DNA of 64,000 nucleotides. Source: Symsagittifera roscoffensis (taxonomy: Eukaryota > Xenacoelomorpha > Acoela > Convolutidae). A program made the position numbers and the translations under genes. Below, piece by piece: positions 9,964 to 20,325 of this stretch. Positions within the stretch are counted from its first letter, which is position 1, and each line of letters begins with the position of its first letter. Location of the stretch: the NCBI RefSeq assembly GCF_963678635.1, contig NC_087063.1, positions 73,179,617 to 73,243,616 of the forward strand. The letters are read 5' to 3'. The notes below the pieces were generated by a model. That model searched no databases. It was not told where the DNA came from and saw only the letters and a program-made list of their open reading frames with translations.

Positions 9964-12900
9964 ATGGACTGTGGGGATAAAAGTAAGGGTAAAAGTGCGA
10001 TTGAGCTGGCAATTGAACTTGGTCAAAGAGAGTTGCCTGCTAAAACACTCAAAGTTAATGGACTCCACGAAGGGCGAGAGTTTTGGATCAAGTATGCTGA
10101 TCTTCTAGATCAAGCATGGGCTGAGTTTCCACACTTACATCCAGCGCTGTTTACGTACAATGAAAGTTTTAAGGAAAAGTTTATTGAACCGCAATTGAGA
10201 GCAGCTGTGAAAGCTCTACGGGAAGCGGCAAAAGTATGTAACGAAGATGTTGATGAAACACCTGTTAAGAATCTTCTCACTGAGTCTAAAGACGTGAAGG
10301 GTGTCTATGAACTCAATAAGTTAGTTTGACTGTTCAAGTTTTTCTCAGCTGCCGTTATATTTGAAGCGATTAAATGCAATTTTTGAAAGTATTTCCCCCA
10401 TTGAAATTGCTACTACAAAAATTATTACTGTAACCAATATTTCAGCGGAGTGTTCACTGATGAGTTTCGAACTTTGCTTCTCGAGGAATTAGAACACGTT
10501 GAGCAAAGTGGGATACCAATGAGAAGACCCAATAGCATGAACAGATATGGGTGTATTTTGGGTAAGTTATTTTTTATGCGATTTTTTTTTTACTGCAAAC
10601 GAGCTCAAGACTTTGTCTTTGCAAGTTATATTTATTACACATGCAATATCTAGTGTTTTTATAGCAGAACTAGAAATAATTAAATTACTATTGAAATAAA
10701 TCAAAAAGCTCTCATATCCCATTTATTACACTTGTGCTTAGCCAGCATCATCAAATCAGAATATAGTTTTTTTTTGTTTAAAAATCACTTGATAGCTCAA
10801 TTTAGAAATACAGTTGCTAAAGCAAGTATTTGTAATCGGGAACTAGACTTTTTCCCTGTAAACAACTTTCTAACACCTGAAGAAGAAATTGAAGTCACTC
10901 TATAAGCGAACCTTAGCAACTTCGAGACTGCTTCCCTCATTGCCTAGATTTAACGCGGTTTTCTCTAACCCAAGATCTGGGGTTCGAGTCCCAGGCCCTG
11001 ATTTTTCAGTATGTATGAAGTTATTAAAAAAGCTTCCGGGAAAAATCAAATTGTCGGACTTTTGTTTGTCTGCTTATGTTTTGTCGGCTTAGTTGCCACT
11101 TGGCTCAGCTGGAATTAGTTTAATCAAGAATATTGCAATCGTGAACTAGGCTTTTTTCCGGACCTAGTTTTCTTCAGATCTCATCTCCTGGATCCTTGAC
11201 TCATTAATATGCTGGGTCTTTTTGTTGCAACAGACCGCTTTTGAGCACTAAATATGCGGTTGAATCGAAATATGCATTTTATGGCAATTATAATTTTGCC
11301 AACTCGGTTTGTTGGAAATTCTTTTTTTTTTGCAGCTTAATTTCTTTTTTTTTTGCAGCCCAATAGGTTTCGGCATATTTTATATCGACTAAGTGTCCTC
11401 TTATTAACTTATCTGATGACCAAAAAAAGTATCTGGGTGGTTGGGTTAGCCATATGCGCATCCTCAGGATCGCATCCAAAAATATTGGCTAATTTTTGGA
11501 TGCGATCCTTTGAAGGAACACTAAAAAAGAAAACGATGGCACAAAAAAAAATCATAAAAAGATCATTCAAAAAAGTAGTAGTAGATGTTGGGGCTGGTCA
11601 GGGGGGGGGGGTGTTGACCCCTATGTTTTAAGATAGGAAATAGAGCATCAAATCCAGTCACACAGCTATGATGTATTAACATTGGGTATAGAGTCTACAT
11701 TGTATTATGACAGGGAATAGAATTGGTAAGGTTTCATGGTTTATGTGATGGTAAGAGTATGGTAAGAAAAACGATATTTTTTGGATTTTGTGGAAATGTC
11801 TAGTTTTTTTTGCAAAACCCTTGGCGCGCGTTATCTAATTGGTAAATATCAATGGTTAATTGTGTGTAGATTGTGGAATGATGTTTTTCGGAAGCAGGTT
11901 ATATATAGTTCTCCAACCCGTCTGAAATTTTAAAAAAACTCAAATTTTTGGGAAAAATTGTAAAATCTTTGAGTATTGGGAAAAATGCAAAAATTTAAAG
12001 TTTTTGGAGAAAAGTTGCAAAATCTCTGTATCATAACTTTCTGTTTTTTTTTGCATTTTTTGCAAAGTTGGGCTACCTTCACAAAAATTATCCTCAAAAC
12101 ATCTGAATTTTCATATATTTTTTTCTAATATATCGTTGATAACAAATTTTTCAATAATTTACACATAAATATAAATTTTTGAGACTTTTTGTTGGATTTT
12201 TTCTCAAGATGTTTCTTTTAAGCTAAATTTTAGTAAAATTATCTCTAAACTCCTAATGAATTGAATTGAGTTATTAGCTGCTTAAAACTTACTTTTTCTG
12301 CTTAAAAACGCACTACTCTATGAACACTTTACAAGCACTAAACAAGGAAAACTTTAAAATGGTAGCTAGGCAAAACCTTTCAATTAGTCGATGTTTCCTA
12401 AATAACCAATTTTTTTACAACTTTTTAACAAATACTTAACCACTCATTAGCGAATCTAATGCGTTTGTACTACAAATTTATTGCAACAAAATCTCCGCAA
12501 GCTTGCAACCAATGGTGTTTTTACTGTAGATTAAAGATTTTCGGATCGATTTCCATTGAAAGTTTCGCGACAATTTAAACTCGATTGTTGTTGGTTTTAT
12601 CATCAATAAGAACATTTGAATTAAAAAATAAAAGACACATCAATAATTGTGATGAAAAAACTGAATAAGTTTTACTAGAGTTTTTCAAATTTATAACAGT
12701 TGTATAGACTTTTCAGATTCAGAAAAAATTATTATTCATAGCAATTTCTGTTTTTAATTAAAAAGTATTAATTTTACCTTCTCATGAAGTGTCTTTGGAG
12801 ACTGCTGAGCGTCTGTTCCATATTTAACATTATGCTATGTTGACAAGAAGAATGCTTCTTCGTGATATGATTAGTGAGTTGCTCGCTGCTATAGGTATAA

Positions 12901-15560
12901 AAGTTACAGTTCGAACACTTCAAAACACCGCAGGCTCTACGATGTCTTGACGCATCTTTATGAGTGTTTTGTCTGCCACACAAAGACATGCAACTCTTTC
13001 GTTTGAATTCAGTGACGGAATCTCAATAAGTACAAAAAAGAACTTCAGAATGAATGGGAGATTTAGAATGTTCCAAATTTTAAAATGAATAATAGTTTAA
13101 AAAAAAACAATTATGTAAGTTTCTTAACAAATTGTTTTTAACGTGAAAGAAAATCAGAATGGATAACATCCTTTTTGGCCAAACTGGAAAAAATAATCTA
13201 ATTTAACCATTGAGTTATTCAAAAGTTCTGATATCAACCAATCAGAATCGAGCATTACTTATAAGGAAATTTTTATCTTTTTTGATATCAACGAATCAGA
13301 ATCGAGCTTTCCTTCTCAGGTAATCTTGGTGGTATTAACCAATCAGAATGAAGTATTCACAGATTTTAAAATTTTTTTTGAATCAGAACAAAATTATGTT
13401 TATGAAACTTTCCAATCAATAAATTTTACTGAAAAGTTTTCCAACGTAACTATTATTTGTTATTTTTTCGATAGTTTTTCGGTTTAATATTATTTTTTCG
13501 ATACTCAGATCAAATTTTGAAATTTCGATCAAAATTTTTTTTTGATTTTTTCTACTTCTAACCAGCGAAAAAAAAAGAAATTACCAGAATTTACATTTTA
13601 ATCGTTTTCTTTTTGGTATATTGTAGTATAAACAACCGGAAGTCTATTAAATTTGGATAATATAATAAAAGATGTTCTGACAAATCTAGATTTTGTATTT
13701 GTATCAAATTCAAAACAGTAATCGAAATGATGTTCCTTATCTTCAGTTTTTGTTTCATAGGCTCTTCCGTTGTTTTGTTTTTTACTGATCAACCACTCAA
13801 TCCGAGTTAGCATTTCTAAATAAAAACATTGACGAGTCTGGCAGTACTCTTCTTTTCTGTAATCTCCTCCCTATCTTTTTAACAAAATTATAAAAGTTTC
13901 TGTTTTTCTATACAACTATTTAAAACTAATAAAATATCCATGAACGTCATCTGTCCACCACTCTTGTAGTTTTTTGTAGTAGTTCAACCTTAAATTTTGA
14001 CGAATGTCCATTTAAAACGCATTTTGATAGAAACATTGTTCTTACTGAAATAAACAAAGAAACTTGAAAAAACTTGAAATGTTGTATTATTGTAAATTAG
14101 TTTTGCTATAACAATCACCATTCGAGAGAAATTATAATTTTTTTAAATGTGGTTTTTTGTTGTTTTTTCATTTTTTACGACTGAGTGACTTTCGCTCGTT
14201 TTTCTTAGAAGCGAAAATGTGAATTCAGTATCATATAACGAAGTCCGCATTTTTCCAATTCAAGTAGCAAATGAAAGGGCTAATTTTTTTTGTCGGGATT
14301 TTCGCATTTATCTCATTAAGTCGCATAGAATTATATCTTTGTATTGGGTTCAATTAGCAAATGTAAGTGCTGATTTTTTTGTCGGGATTTTCGCATTAAG
14401 CTCATTATATCGCATATAATTATACATTTGTATTTGGTTCATAGTGACTTGTGTTTTACGGTTTTCAAGCGACCGTAGTGCAGAAGCTAAGACGTGTGAT
14501 TCTGAATCTCCAATTTGGGATTGGTTTCCTTTACATATATTTTTTCTAGTTTTACGTTCTCTTTTCATTTTTTCTATCTTTGACCTTTTTAAAGAAAGAA
14601 TGTATTTCTCATTGTTAATAAATTCTTTCTTTCTTTCTTTAGAAAGGTCAAAGATAGAAAAAAAAGAAAGAGCATATTTTCTACAGTGAAACTGCTAGCT
14701 TGCTATGGTTGTGCGGCTTCGCTAAGGTTGCGAAGCTCTGTTTCATTTCTGTGGTCAAGTTTTGTTTGCTTTTCAATTTGTTTTCTAGGATGGTTCTGGC
14801 ACTAAGTAATCTGAGAGTAGTTCATCTTTTTCTCAGTTTTTGGATTGTTATGTCTTATTTTTTTAGTGTTTGAGTTATGTATTTTGATTAATGTATTTAC
14901 TTAAACAATCTTAGTAGCATGTACAATTGATTGAAAATGAAATGGCTTGTTCTGCATCATAGTTGTCATATTTAATACATGTACTGTACTCAAAATTACT
15001 TCTTATTGTAACATTAACATATCACCCTTTTTTGTATATTATTTTGAATCTTCATTTTAGCCCAAATTGGGATGAAGGCTGTATTTGACCAGTTTTGCCG
15101 CGACTTCATTTCGCCAATAATGGAGATGATCTACCCAGAATACATTGCGCGCGGGGATACATGCGACAACTATCCGTTCACCGTCGACTACCGAAAGGAC
15201 CCTTCGAAGGACTTCGACGTCGATTTGAAGCGCCATCGCGACTCCAGTTTGGCGACCTTGAACGTATGTCTGGGCTACAAATTCACAGACGGAAACCTGA
15301 AATTCTGGGGCGATAATCAAACGCATTGCTGTCCGAATTGTCAGTCTTATGATGACTCGAAAGGCGACGGAGAGATCAAAATGACCCCTGGTCTGTCGAT
15401 ATTGCACAAAGGGGGACATATGCATGCGGCGCTGCCGATCACCAGTGGCCATCGGGTGAACTTGATCTTGTGGATGTATGGGGAGGGAGGGTATGTGAGA
15501 AATGGGAAATACCCTCCGAGTTTGCAGACAACAGCATTGGATCGATGGAGTGAGCGATAA
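9964..15560 (+). CDS. OGFOD2: OGFOD2-like 2-oxoglutarate/Fe(II) dioxygenase, copy 1
   Basis: Three exons: 9964-10319, 10446-10561 and 15061-15560, giving 323 residues. Both introns are GT-AG (126 bp and 4.5 kb) and the joins keep frame (phase 2 then phase 1). The N-terminal 118 residues match the OGFOD2 leader (LHPALFTYN, KGVYEL). Exon 2 holds the family signature EELEHVEQSG and RRPNSMNRYG. Exon 3 carries the double-stranded beta-helix core: the iron ligands are H216-x-D218 (HRDSS) and H279 (GHMHAALP), and the 2-oxoglutarate-binding arginine is R289 (SGHRVNL). All catalytic residues are present, so an active oxygenase is expected; the substrate is unknown, as for the family. It carries a Cys-rich insert (HCCPNC) about 30 residues after the HxD that copy 2 lacks. 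The ATG was chosen because the paralogue aligns from the same point. A tandem paralogue starts 647 bp downstream. Confidence 0.85.
10889..11100 (+). repeat. tRNA-derived SINE, copy 1 (in intron 2 of dioxygenase 1)
   Basis: A tRNA-like head contains a perfect B-box, GGTTCGAGTCC, at 10981-10991, with a loose A-box about 40 bp upstream. It is followed by a body (from TTTCAGTATG, through AAATCAAATTGTCGGACTTTT, to a GTCTGCTTATGTTTTGTCGG-type segment) that recurs at 28360-28460. The shared head-plus-body structure marks a SINE family. The boundaries are approximate and I see no clear target duplication. Confidence 0.55.
12778..13005 (-). CDS. Two-zinc-finger exon-like ORF inside intron 2 of dioxygenase 1
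   Basis: An open frame runs antisense to the host gene. The second finger fits C2H2 spacing exactly (C-x2-C-x12-H-x4-H: CSNC then H and KKH). The first is a C2HC-type finger ending RHRRACG. The pair resembles the terminal-exon fingers of lola-type BTB transcription factors. The frame ends with GAGAAG|GTAAAA, a good splice donor, at 12777-12776; upstream it is closed by a TGA near 13035 and I see only a weak acceptor. It could be an exon of a gene on the minus strand, a retained domesticated fragment, or a pseudogene. No other exon of such a gene is visible. Confidence 0.4.
13220..13350. repeat. Three copies of a CCAAT-containing unit
   Basis: A unit reading GATATCAACCAATCAGAATC is repeated three times with small changes, at about 13230, 13282 and 13330, at roughly 50 bp spacing. 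Each copy holds an AACCAATCAG or AACGAATCAG box. It lies inside intron 2 of the first dioxygenase gene. Confidence 0.5.
14250..14440. repeat. Tandem duplication of a ~95 bp unit
   Basis: Two adjacent copies (about 14251-14344 and 14345-14440) share the sub-blocks AGCAAATG, TTTTTTTGTCGGGATTTTCG and ATTATA...TTTGTATT, with point differences. Nothing suggests coding. Confidence 0.55.
14568..14663. repeat. Fold-back hairpin in intron 2 of dioxygenase 1
   Basis: The left arm 14568-14588 and right arm 14643-14663 are perfect 21-bp inverted complements (core CTATCTTTGACCTTT). Pairing extends inward, with small interruptions, through an AAAGAAAGAAT / ATTCTTTCTTT block, leaving a short loop. The transcript would form a stem of about 35 bp. 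Confidence 0.6.
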
Positions 15561-16207
15561 GAGTCTGACAGCTGAATCTGCTGTTAACGAGAACAGTTAA
15601 AACAAGTAGTTTTTAATACTAATCAAATGTAGACATGTTGAGCATGTTTTAACAAACAATTGGAACTAACTTAGAAAGAGAATTTAAATTTTATACAGAC
15701 GTGTTTTGAGTGCATTAGATTGTATATTACTAGTTAAGTACACAGCGGTCGTTACACAAATTAAGATCATTGTCAAGAGTATTAGGATTGGGAATTGTTC
15801 ATAATTTGTTTCGCATTTAAAAAATTTCGATTTCATCTTTGTGCTCAATAGTTTTTCAATTCAAGTTTCAGTTCGCTTTTAATAGACCATTTTATAAAGT
15901 ATATAATATCTATTTTTCTACCTTTTTATCAATCTTGTTATAAAGAGGAAAGCTATTCAATTGTTCTCAAAATATTGAACTCGCAATAGGTATGAGCTCG
16001 ATAATTACCTTGAAATTTTTTTCGATGGTGGGATATTCAAGTCTTACAGATACCGGCTATGCAATTCAATACGCCTGTCGCTAATTTCCGATGTTAAAGC
16101 GCACACTCAAAAGTTCAAGACTGACTAATTTTGTTGCTTTGACTTACGGTTTTATTTTACCTGTGACTCTCACTATTGGAAATCTGAAAGCCAATGAGTT
16201 TTGTACA
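15561..16207. other. Intergenic between the two dioxygenase paralogues
   Basis: AT-rich sequence without a coding frame. It contains a polypyrimidine-AG (GTCTTACAG) ending at 16049 and an alternative ATG at 16091 in frame with the downstream gene. A short upstream ORF starting at 16059 ends overlapping that ATG. Confidence 0.4.
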
Positions 16208-19200
16208 ATGGAAGACGGTGCATGTGATTCTGGTGCCAAAAGCGCGTTGCAGCGTGCAATCGAAGTTGGTAAATTGGAACTACCTTCTCGGAAGTTGAAA
16301 GTAAATGGAGAGTTTGAAGGGAGAGATTTTTGGCAAAAATACGAATCGCTTTTTACCGAAGCTTGGAACGAGTTGCCCAAATTGCATCCTGAGATCTACT
16401 CATATGATCAGAACTTCAAAGATAGCTTCATAAACCCGGAACTGCGGAAGACATTTGAACTCCTCCGAGAAGCAGCCGGAAATTTTGAAGAAAGTTTAGA
16501 TGAAAGTGAATTATGGATGCTTCTCCCCGAGTCGAAGGATGTCAAGGGCGTGTATGAAATTTCAAAGTAAGACAGTTGATTTTTTTGCATTGCTCAACTG
16601 CTGGTAGCTGGCTCTAATTTTGCTTTCAACAGTTTTTCAAGGGATTATAAAAGTTAATCAATCGTTTGAAAAAAAATTGCTTCACAAAATGAGCTGCTGG
16701 TCACTTGTATTAGAAACTTGGCACCTTCGTCCCGGCAAAACCACTGGTCTATTGAACTAATTACAATCCAGTTTTTAAAGCAGTTAAAAATATGAAGTTT
16801 AATATAGGTCAATGAAATATCGAGTGGTGTATGTTGCTGTGGGTATTGAAAAATGGGCTGTGATCAGATCATAGGTGCGCTAATCATTGACTGGGTAGCA
16901 GTTCCTTGGTCGTGGGTTGATTAGGTGATCGCAGTTGGAGTTGGGAGTGGGATTGCTTCAATTACGCCTTTCGTGTGGATGGTTTTTAAAAGTTATTTAG
17001 ATTAGAGTAAACACGAAGTTACTCCTGTCGCTGTTTTCAATAAAACAGTTTAACTCGTGGCTCTCGGAAAATGTTTCGAAATTTAGTTTGTTTCAAAAAA
17101 TTGATTCACAAATAGGTGTGGTTTTTCTGGAAGGGGGAGTAAATCTATGAAAAAATGCAGTGATTGAGATTCTACGTACGATTTCAGATAAAATTGGGAG
17201 GTTATAAGTTGCGCTTGATATTAAGCGTTTTTGAAAGTGAACTGGGGAAAGTTTGAAATCAATTCGTTCGATTTAAAAAAAAAGTCGATAACATTTTCGG
17301 AAATAAATTATTGTTTTTTTTTCCATGGATACTTAAGCTATTTTTAGGTCCAAAGAGTTTTTCCACTTCAGCTTACATTTGAGCCATAGGGGAGTGTCTG
17401 CGGGAGAAGACCCCCATGTGAGTCGATAGCTTCCGCATCCTCGTCCAAAATTTCCGTTTTTTGCCGCGCACTCCCGTCCAAAACAAGTATATATTGGCGC
17501 CTGGATTATTGAGTGTTAGTTGATTGAAAAGTTTTCTTGAGTCTTAATGAACATTGAGTTTTGATGTACAGATTTACCGCCTTGCAGCCGGCCCCTTTTA
17601 CTGCTCCCCGTGTAACCAAGTCATTAAACTAAACCAACCAAATGTGTGGTGTCACATTTGCGGGTGAATCCATTTTAAATGCAGTAAACTGCCCAATCTT
17701 AAAAACCACCACAGCTTTTTATTGGTCATACTGGTCTCAGAATCACCAATAACCCAAACTCCTGAACAACCAATTCAAAAAATCTAATTACTCGCACTAC
17801 AGTCAACTCCAAGCGTACCACTCATGCATAGCGTCTCAAGCACCCCACATTTAACTTCTAACACTAACTAACGGTTATATTTAAATAATTTAAGTCGTGG
17901 GATTTGTTTTTTTTTAATTTAAAAGCACATTTCGTTCTCCGATAACAAATAGTGTAAAAGACATTGATTGTAATGTCTGAAATTAAAAAAGGGTTATCAA
18001 AAAGCCAGTCATAAAGTTTTATTGAACTTTAAAGATTTTTCAATGATATATTTATTTTTGAAAGTCAAATTTGAAAAGTATTTTAAAACAATCAGTTTTT
18101 TCTGAACAAATTTTCAACTGTCCATTGACTATGACTATCGACTTGAGGTTTTAAGGTCTACAATTTCATCATCTTTGCAATTTTCACTTGGCGGCTCTTG
18201 TGTTATTGTTCAGAAAGGAATAAAGGGTCTATGGTGTGTGATTTTGTCCTCTCAATTTATGATGGCTCAAGGAAAGCTGAGGGCATCAATCGTGTTTTTG
18301 TCTAAAGCCCTATTTCGATTCATTCGATTACAATGATAATCTTTTAAAAAAATTATCTCGTCACTACTCAATTATGAAAAAATTTTTTGATAAATTTGAT
18401 TTTCTAGCTATGGTCTCATAGTCGTTATTATTTCTGTTGCATTAAACAAAGGGAAAAGGTTGGGGGAAAGGAAAAAGAGGATTTGTTATCAGGCGCGGAT
18501 CTAGTATGAGAATGCAAGTCAGCAAGTTCCTCAAATTCGCACTGAGAGTGCCTTGGGTGTTTAAAAAATGAAGCCACGTGTCTTGTAATTGGAATTAACA
18601 TTTTCATCAAAAGATGTTTCAGCGGCCTGTTCACGGAGAAGTTTCTGAAACTGTTTCTAGAGGAGCTGGAGCATTTGTCTAGCAGTGGGATTCCGATTAG
18701 ACGTCCAAATGGCATGAACAGATATGGTGCCATTCTAGGTGAGTCTTCAAAAGCAACCAAAAGAGGGGTTCTATTAAATTGGGATCTAATATGCTCAAGT
18801 AATACTTTTGTAACTGATCCATGTTTTTCACTCTGCAAACGCGCATTTAATAGTTTCTTGGTAATCAATTATCTAAACGAAAATCAAAAATTATAACGAA
18901 AGAACTTTTAAGCAAGGACGAGAAACGTGCTTGCATATTGGCTTGTAATACCAGCGGCTGATTTCTAGGTGAGATTGGCTTCCAGTCTGTCTTTGATGCT
19001 TTGTCCCGTGAGTACATCTCTCCAATTGTGCAGATGCTCTACCCAGACTACATATCAGATGAGGATGCGGATGAGAACTACGCCTTCATAGTCGACTATC
19101 AAAAAGGGAACAGCAGCTAATAGATCAATTATTGCCGCATAGTCAATTGTAGAATATAATTGCCATTTTTCACCGCTCATTGATTAATTTGCCATTTTTC

Positions 19201-20325
19201 ACCCTTCATTGAATAATTTGCCTAAGGTTTAAAGATATTTCCAAATGTTTTGTCGAGCTTCGAAAGCAGGTTTTTTTTCGAGAACGGGCTTATGATATTT
19301 TTCGTTGAAATTTTGATTTTAAGTATTATTTAAGCAAGTTGCAATATTCTCGAGAATTATGAGCCCACTGCCTTAACAATATCTTTGTTCCGACATTGAA
19401 AATGGGGAGAAACTTTGTATTCGGGTGTTTTAGTTTTTTTTCTTGGTTTTCCACGCTAAATCAGGTACCACAAATAATCATCGGACTTGGTTAAGTGATA
19501 TATCATATTAAAGCACTTTCAGTCGTGATTTCGAGTGAGTAAGCAGGCTTACAATAGTTAATTTTATTAGCTTTAAAGCTTGCAATTGCTTTACTTAAGC
19601 GGTAAATACTTAGTTTTACTCGACTAAAGTTAGCTTTTTTGAGTAGCATTCTGTGCTACTCTACTCGCACAGTAACCGGCTGTCCTTGTTTTTCCTTGCG
19701 CATAGATTTTTGCAACCATTGATATATTGCTGCGGTTCAAGATTCTTCCGAGAGCTCGGATTTCGACGTAGAACTAAAGGAACATCGTGATTCGAGTGTC
19801 GCCACTTTGAACGTGTGTCTCGGATATGACAACTTTACTGATGGAAATCTACTCTTTCTGAAAGATGAAGTGACTGAGTATCAATTTGATAGAAGCAAAG
19901 GTCAAGGCGAGGTCAAAATGAGACCCGGACTCTCCATTTTGCATAAAGGTCAGCGATGCACAAGAATATCGACACGCGTTTTAATTTTCTATGTATTTTT
20001 TAGCTTACAACATCAATTTTTTAAATATATTTATTAGCTTACAACATAAGTTCTGATTAAAGTAAATACAAGGGACAGATTTATAATTACTGCTAAGCTG
20101 AATCTAACTCAGTTAGTCTTCTTATTGAACCCTCTGGGACGTCGTTGACTTATGTTATTCTTTGAAGGTCAGCACAGACACGCGGCACTGCCCATAACAG
20201 GTGGCAGGAGGGTGAACTTGATCATGTGGATCATGGGCCAGGGAGGCTACGTGAGAATCGCTCCCTACTCTCTCCATTCCCAGATGACAGGAAAGAAACG
20301 ATGGAATAGGAACAAACTGTGCTGA
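16208..20325 (+). CDS. OGFOD2: OGFOD2-like 2-oxoglutarate/Fe(II) dioxygenase, copy 2
   Basis: Exons: 16208-16566, 18623-18738, 18969-19114, 19753-19948 and 20168-20325; the joined frame gives 324 residues. Introns 1, 2 and 4 are GT-AG, and introns 1 and 2 lie at the same codons and phases as in copy 1. The third interruption (19115-19752) has no GT donor; its ends are flanked by the direct repeat AGCT, and removing it restores frame exactly (GNS|SSDFDV against DPSKDFDV in copy 1). Iron ligands H218-x-D220 and H277, and 2-oxoglutarate arginine R287, are all present. The start at 16208 aligns with the start of copy 1; an in-frame ATG at 16091 would add a 39-residue hydrophobic leader. An AATAAA at 20461-20466 fits polyadenylation. 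If the third interruption is not spliced, the protein stops right after exon 3 and lacks all catalytic residues. Confidence 0.75.
16567..18622 (+). other. Intron 1 of dioxygenase copy 2
   Basis: A 2.06 kb intron with GTAAGA donor and TTTCAG acceptor. It contains a short fragment (17385-17525) resembling the hAT-type MITE seen at 28595 (TATATATTGGCGCC and CCAAAATTTCCGTTTT-like blocks). No coding frame is convincing. Confidence 0.5.
19115..19752 (+). other. Non-canonical interruption of dioxygenase copy 2, flanked by AGCT
   Basis: This segment sits exactly where copy 1 is uninterrupted. Its edges carry AGCT at 19115-19118 and again at 19753-19756, so the boundary can slide by four bases and no placement gives GT-AG. 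Most of it (19262-19700) is a member of a dispersed repeat family also found at 22440-23110 and 63130-63330. It may be a transposon insertion with a 4-bp target duplication, either killing the gene or spliced as a non-canonical intron. I see no terminal inverted repeats. Confidence 0.6.
19262..19700. repeat. Dispersed repeat family R1, copy 1
   Basis: It shares the blocks ACCACAAATAATCATCGG, GTGATATATCATATTAAAGC and TTTCAGTCGTGAT, and near its end CGCACAGTAACCGGCT, with the copy at 22440-23110; the first blocks also match 63187-63260. No ORF or terminal repeat is visible. Confidence 0.6.

Noticed and set aside
16091-16207. Earlier start ATG for dioxygenase 2 with a hydrophobic leader
   Set aside because: The paralogue starts at the position of 16208 and the family is not known to be secreted. 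Kept as an alternative only.
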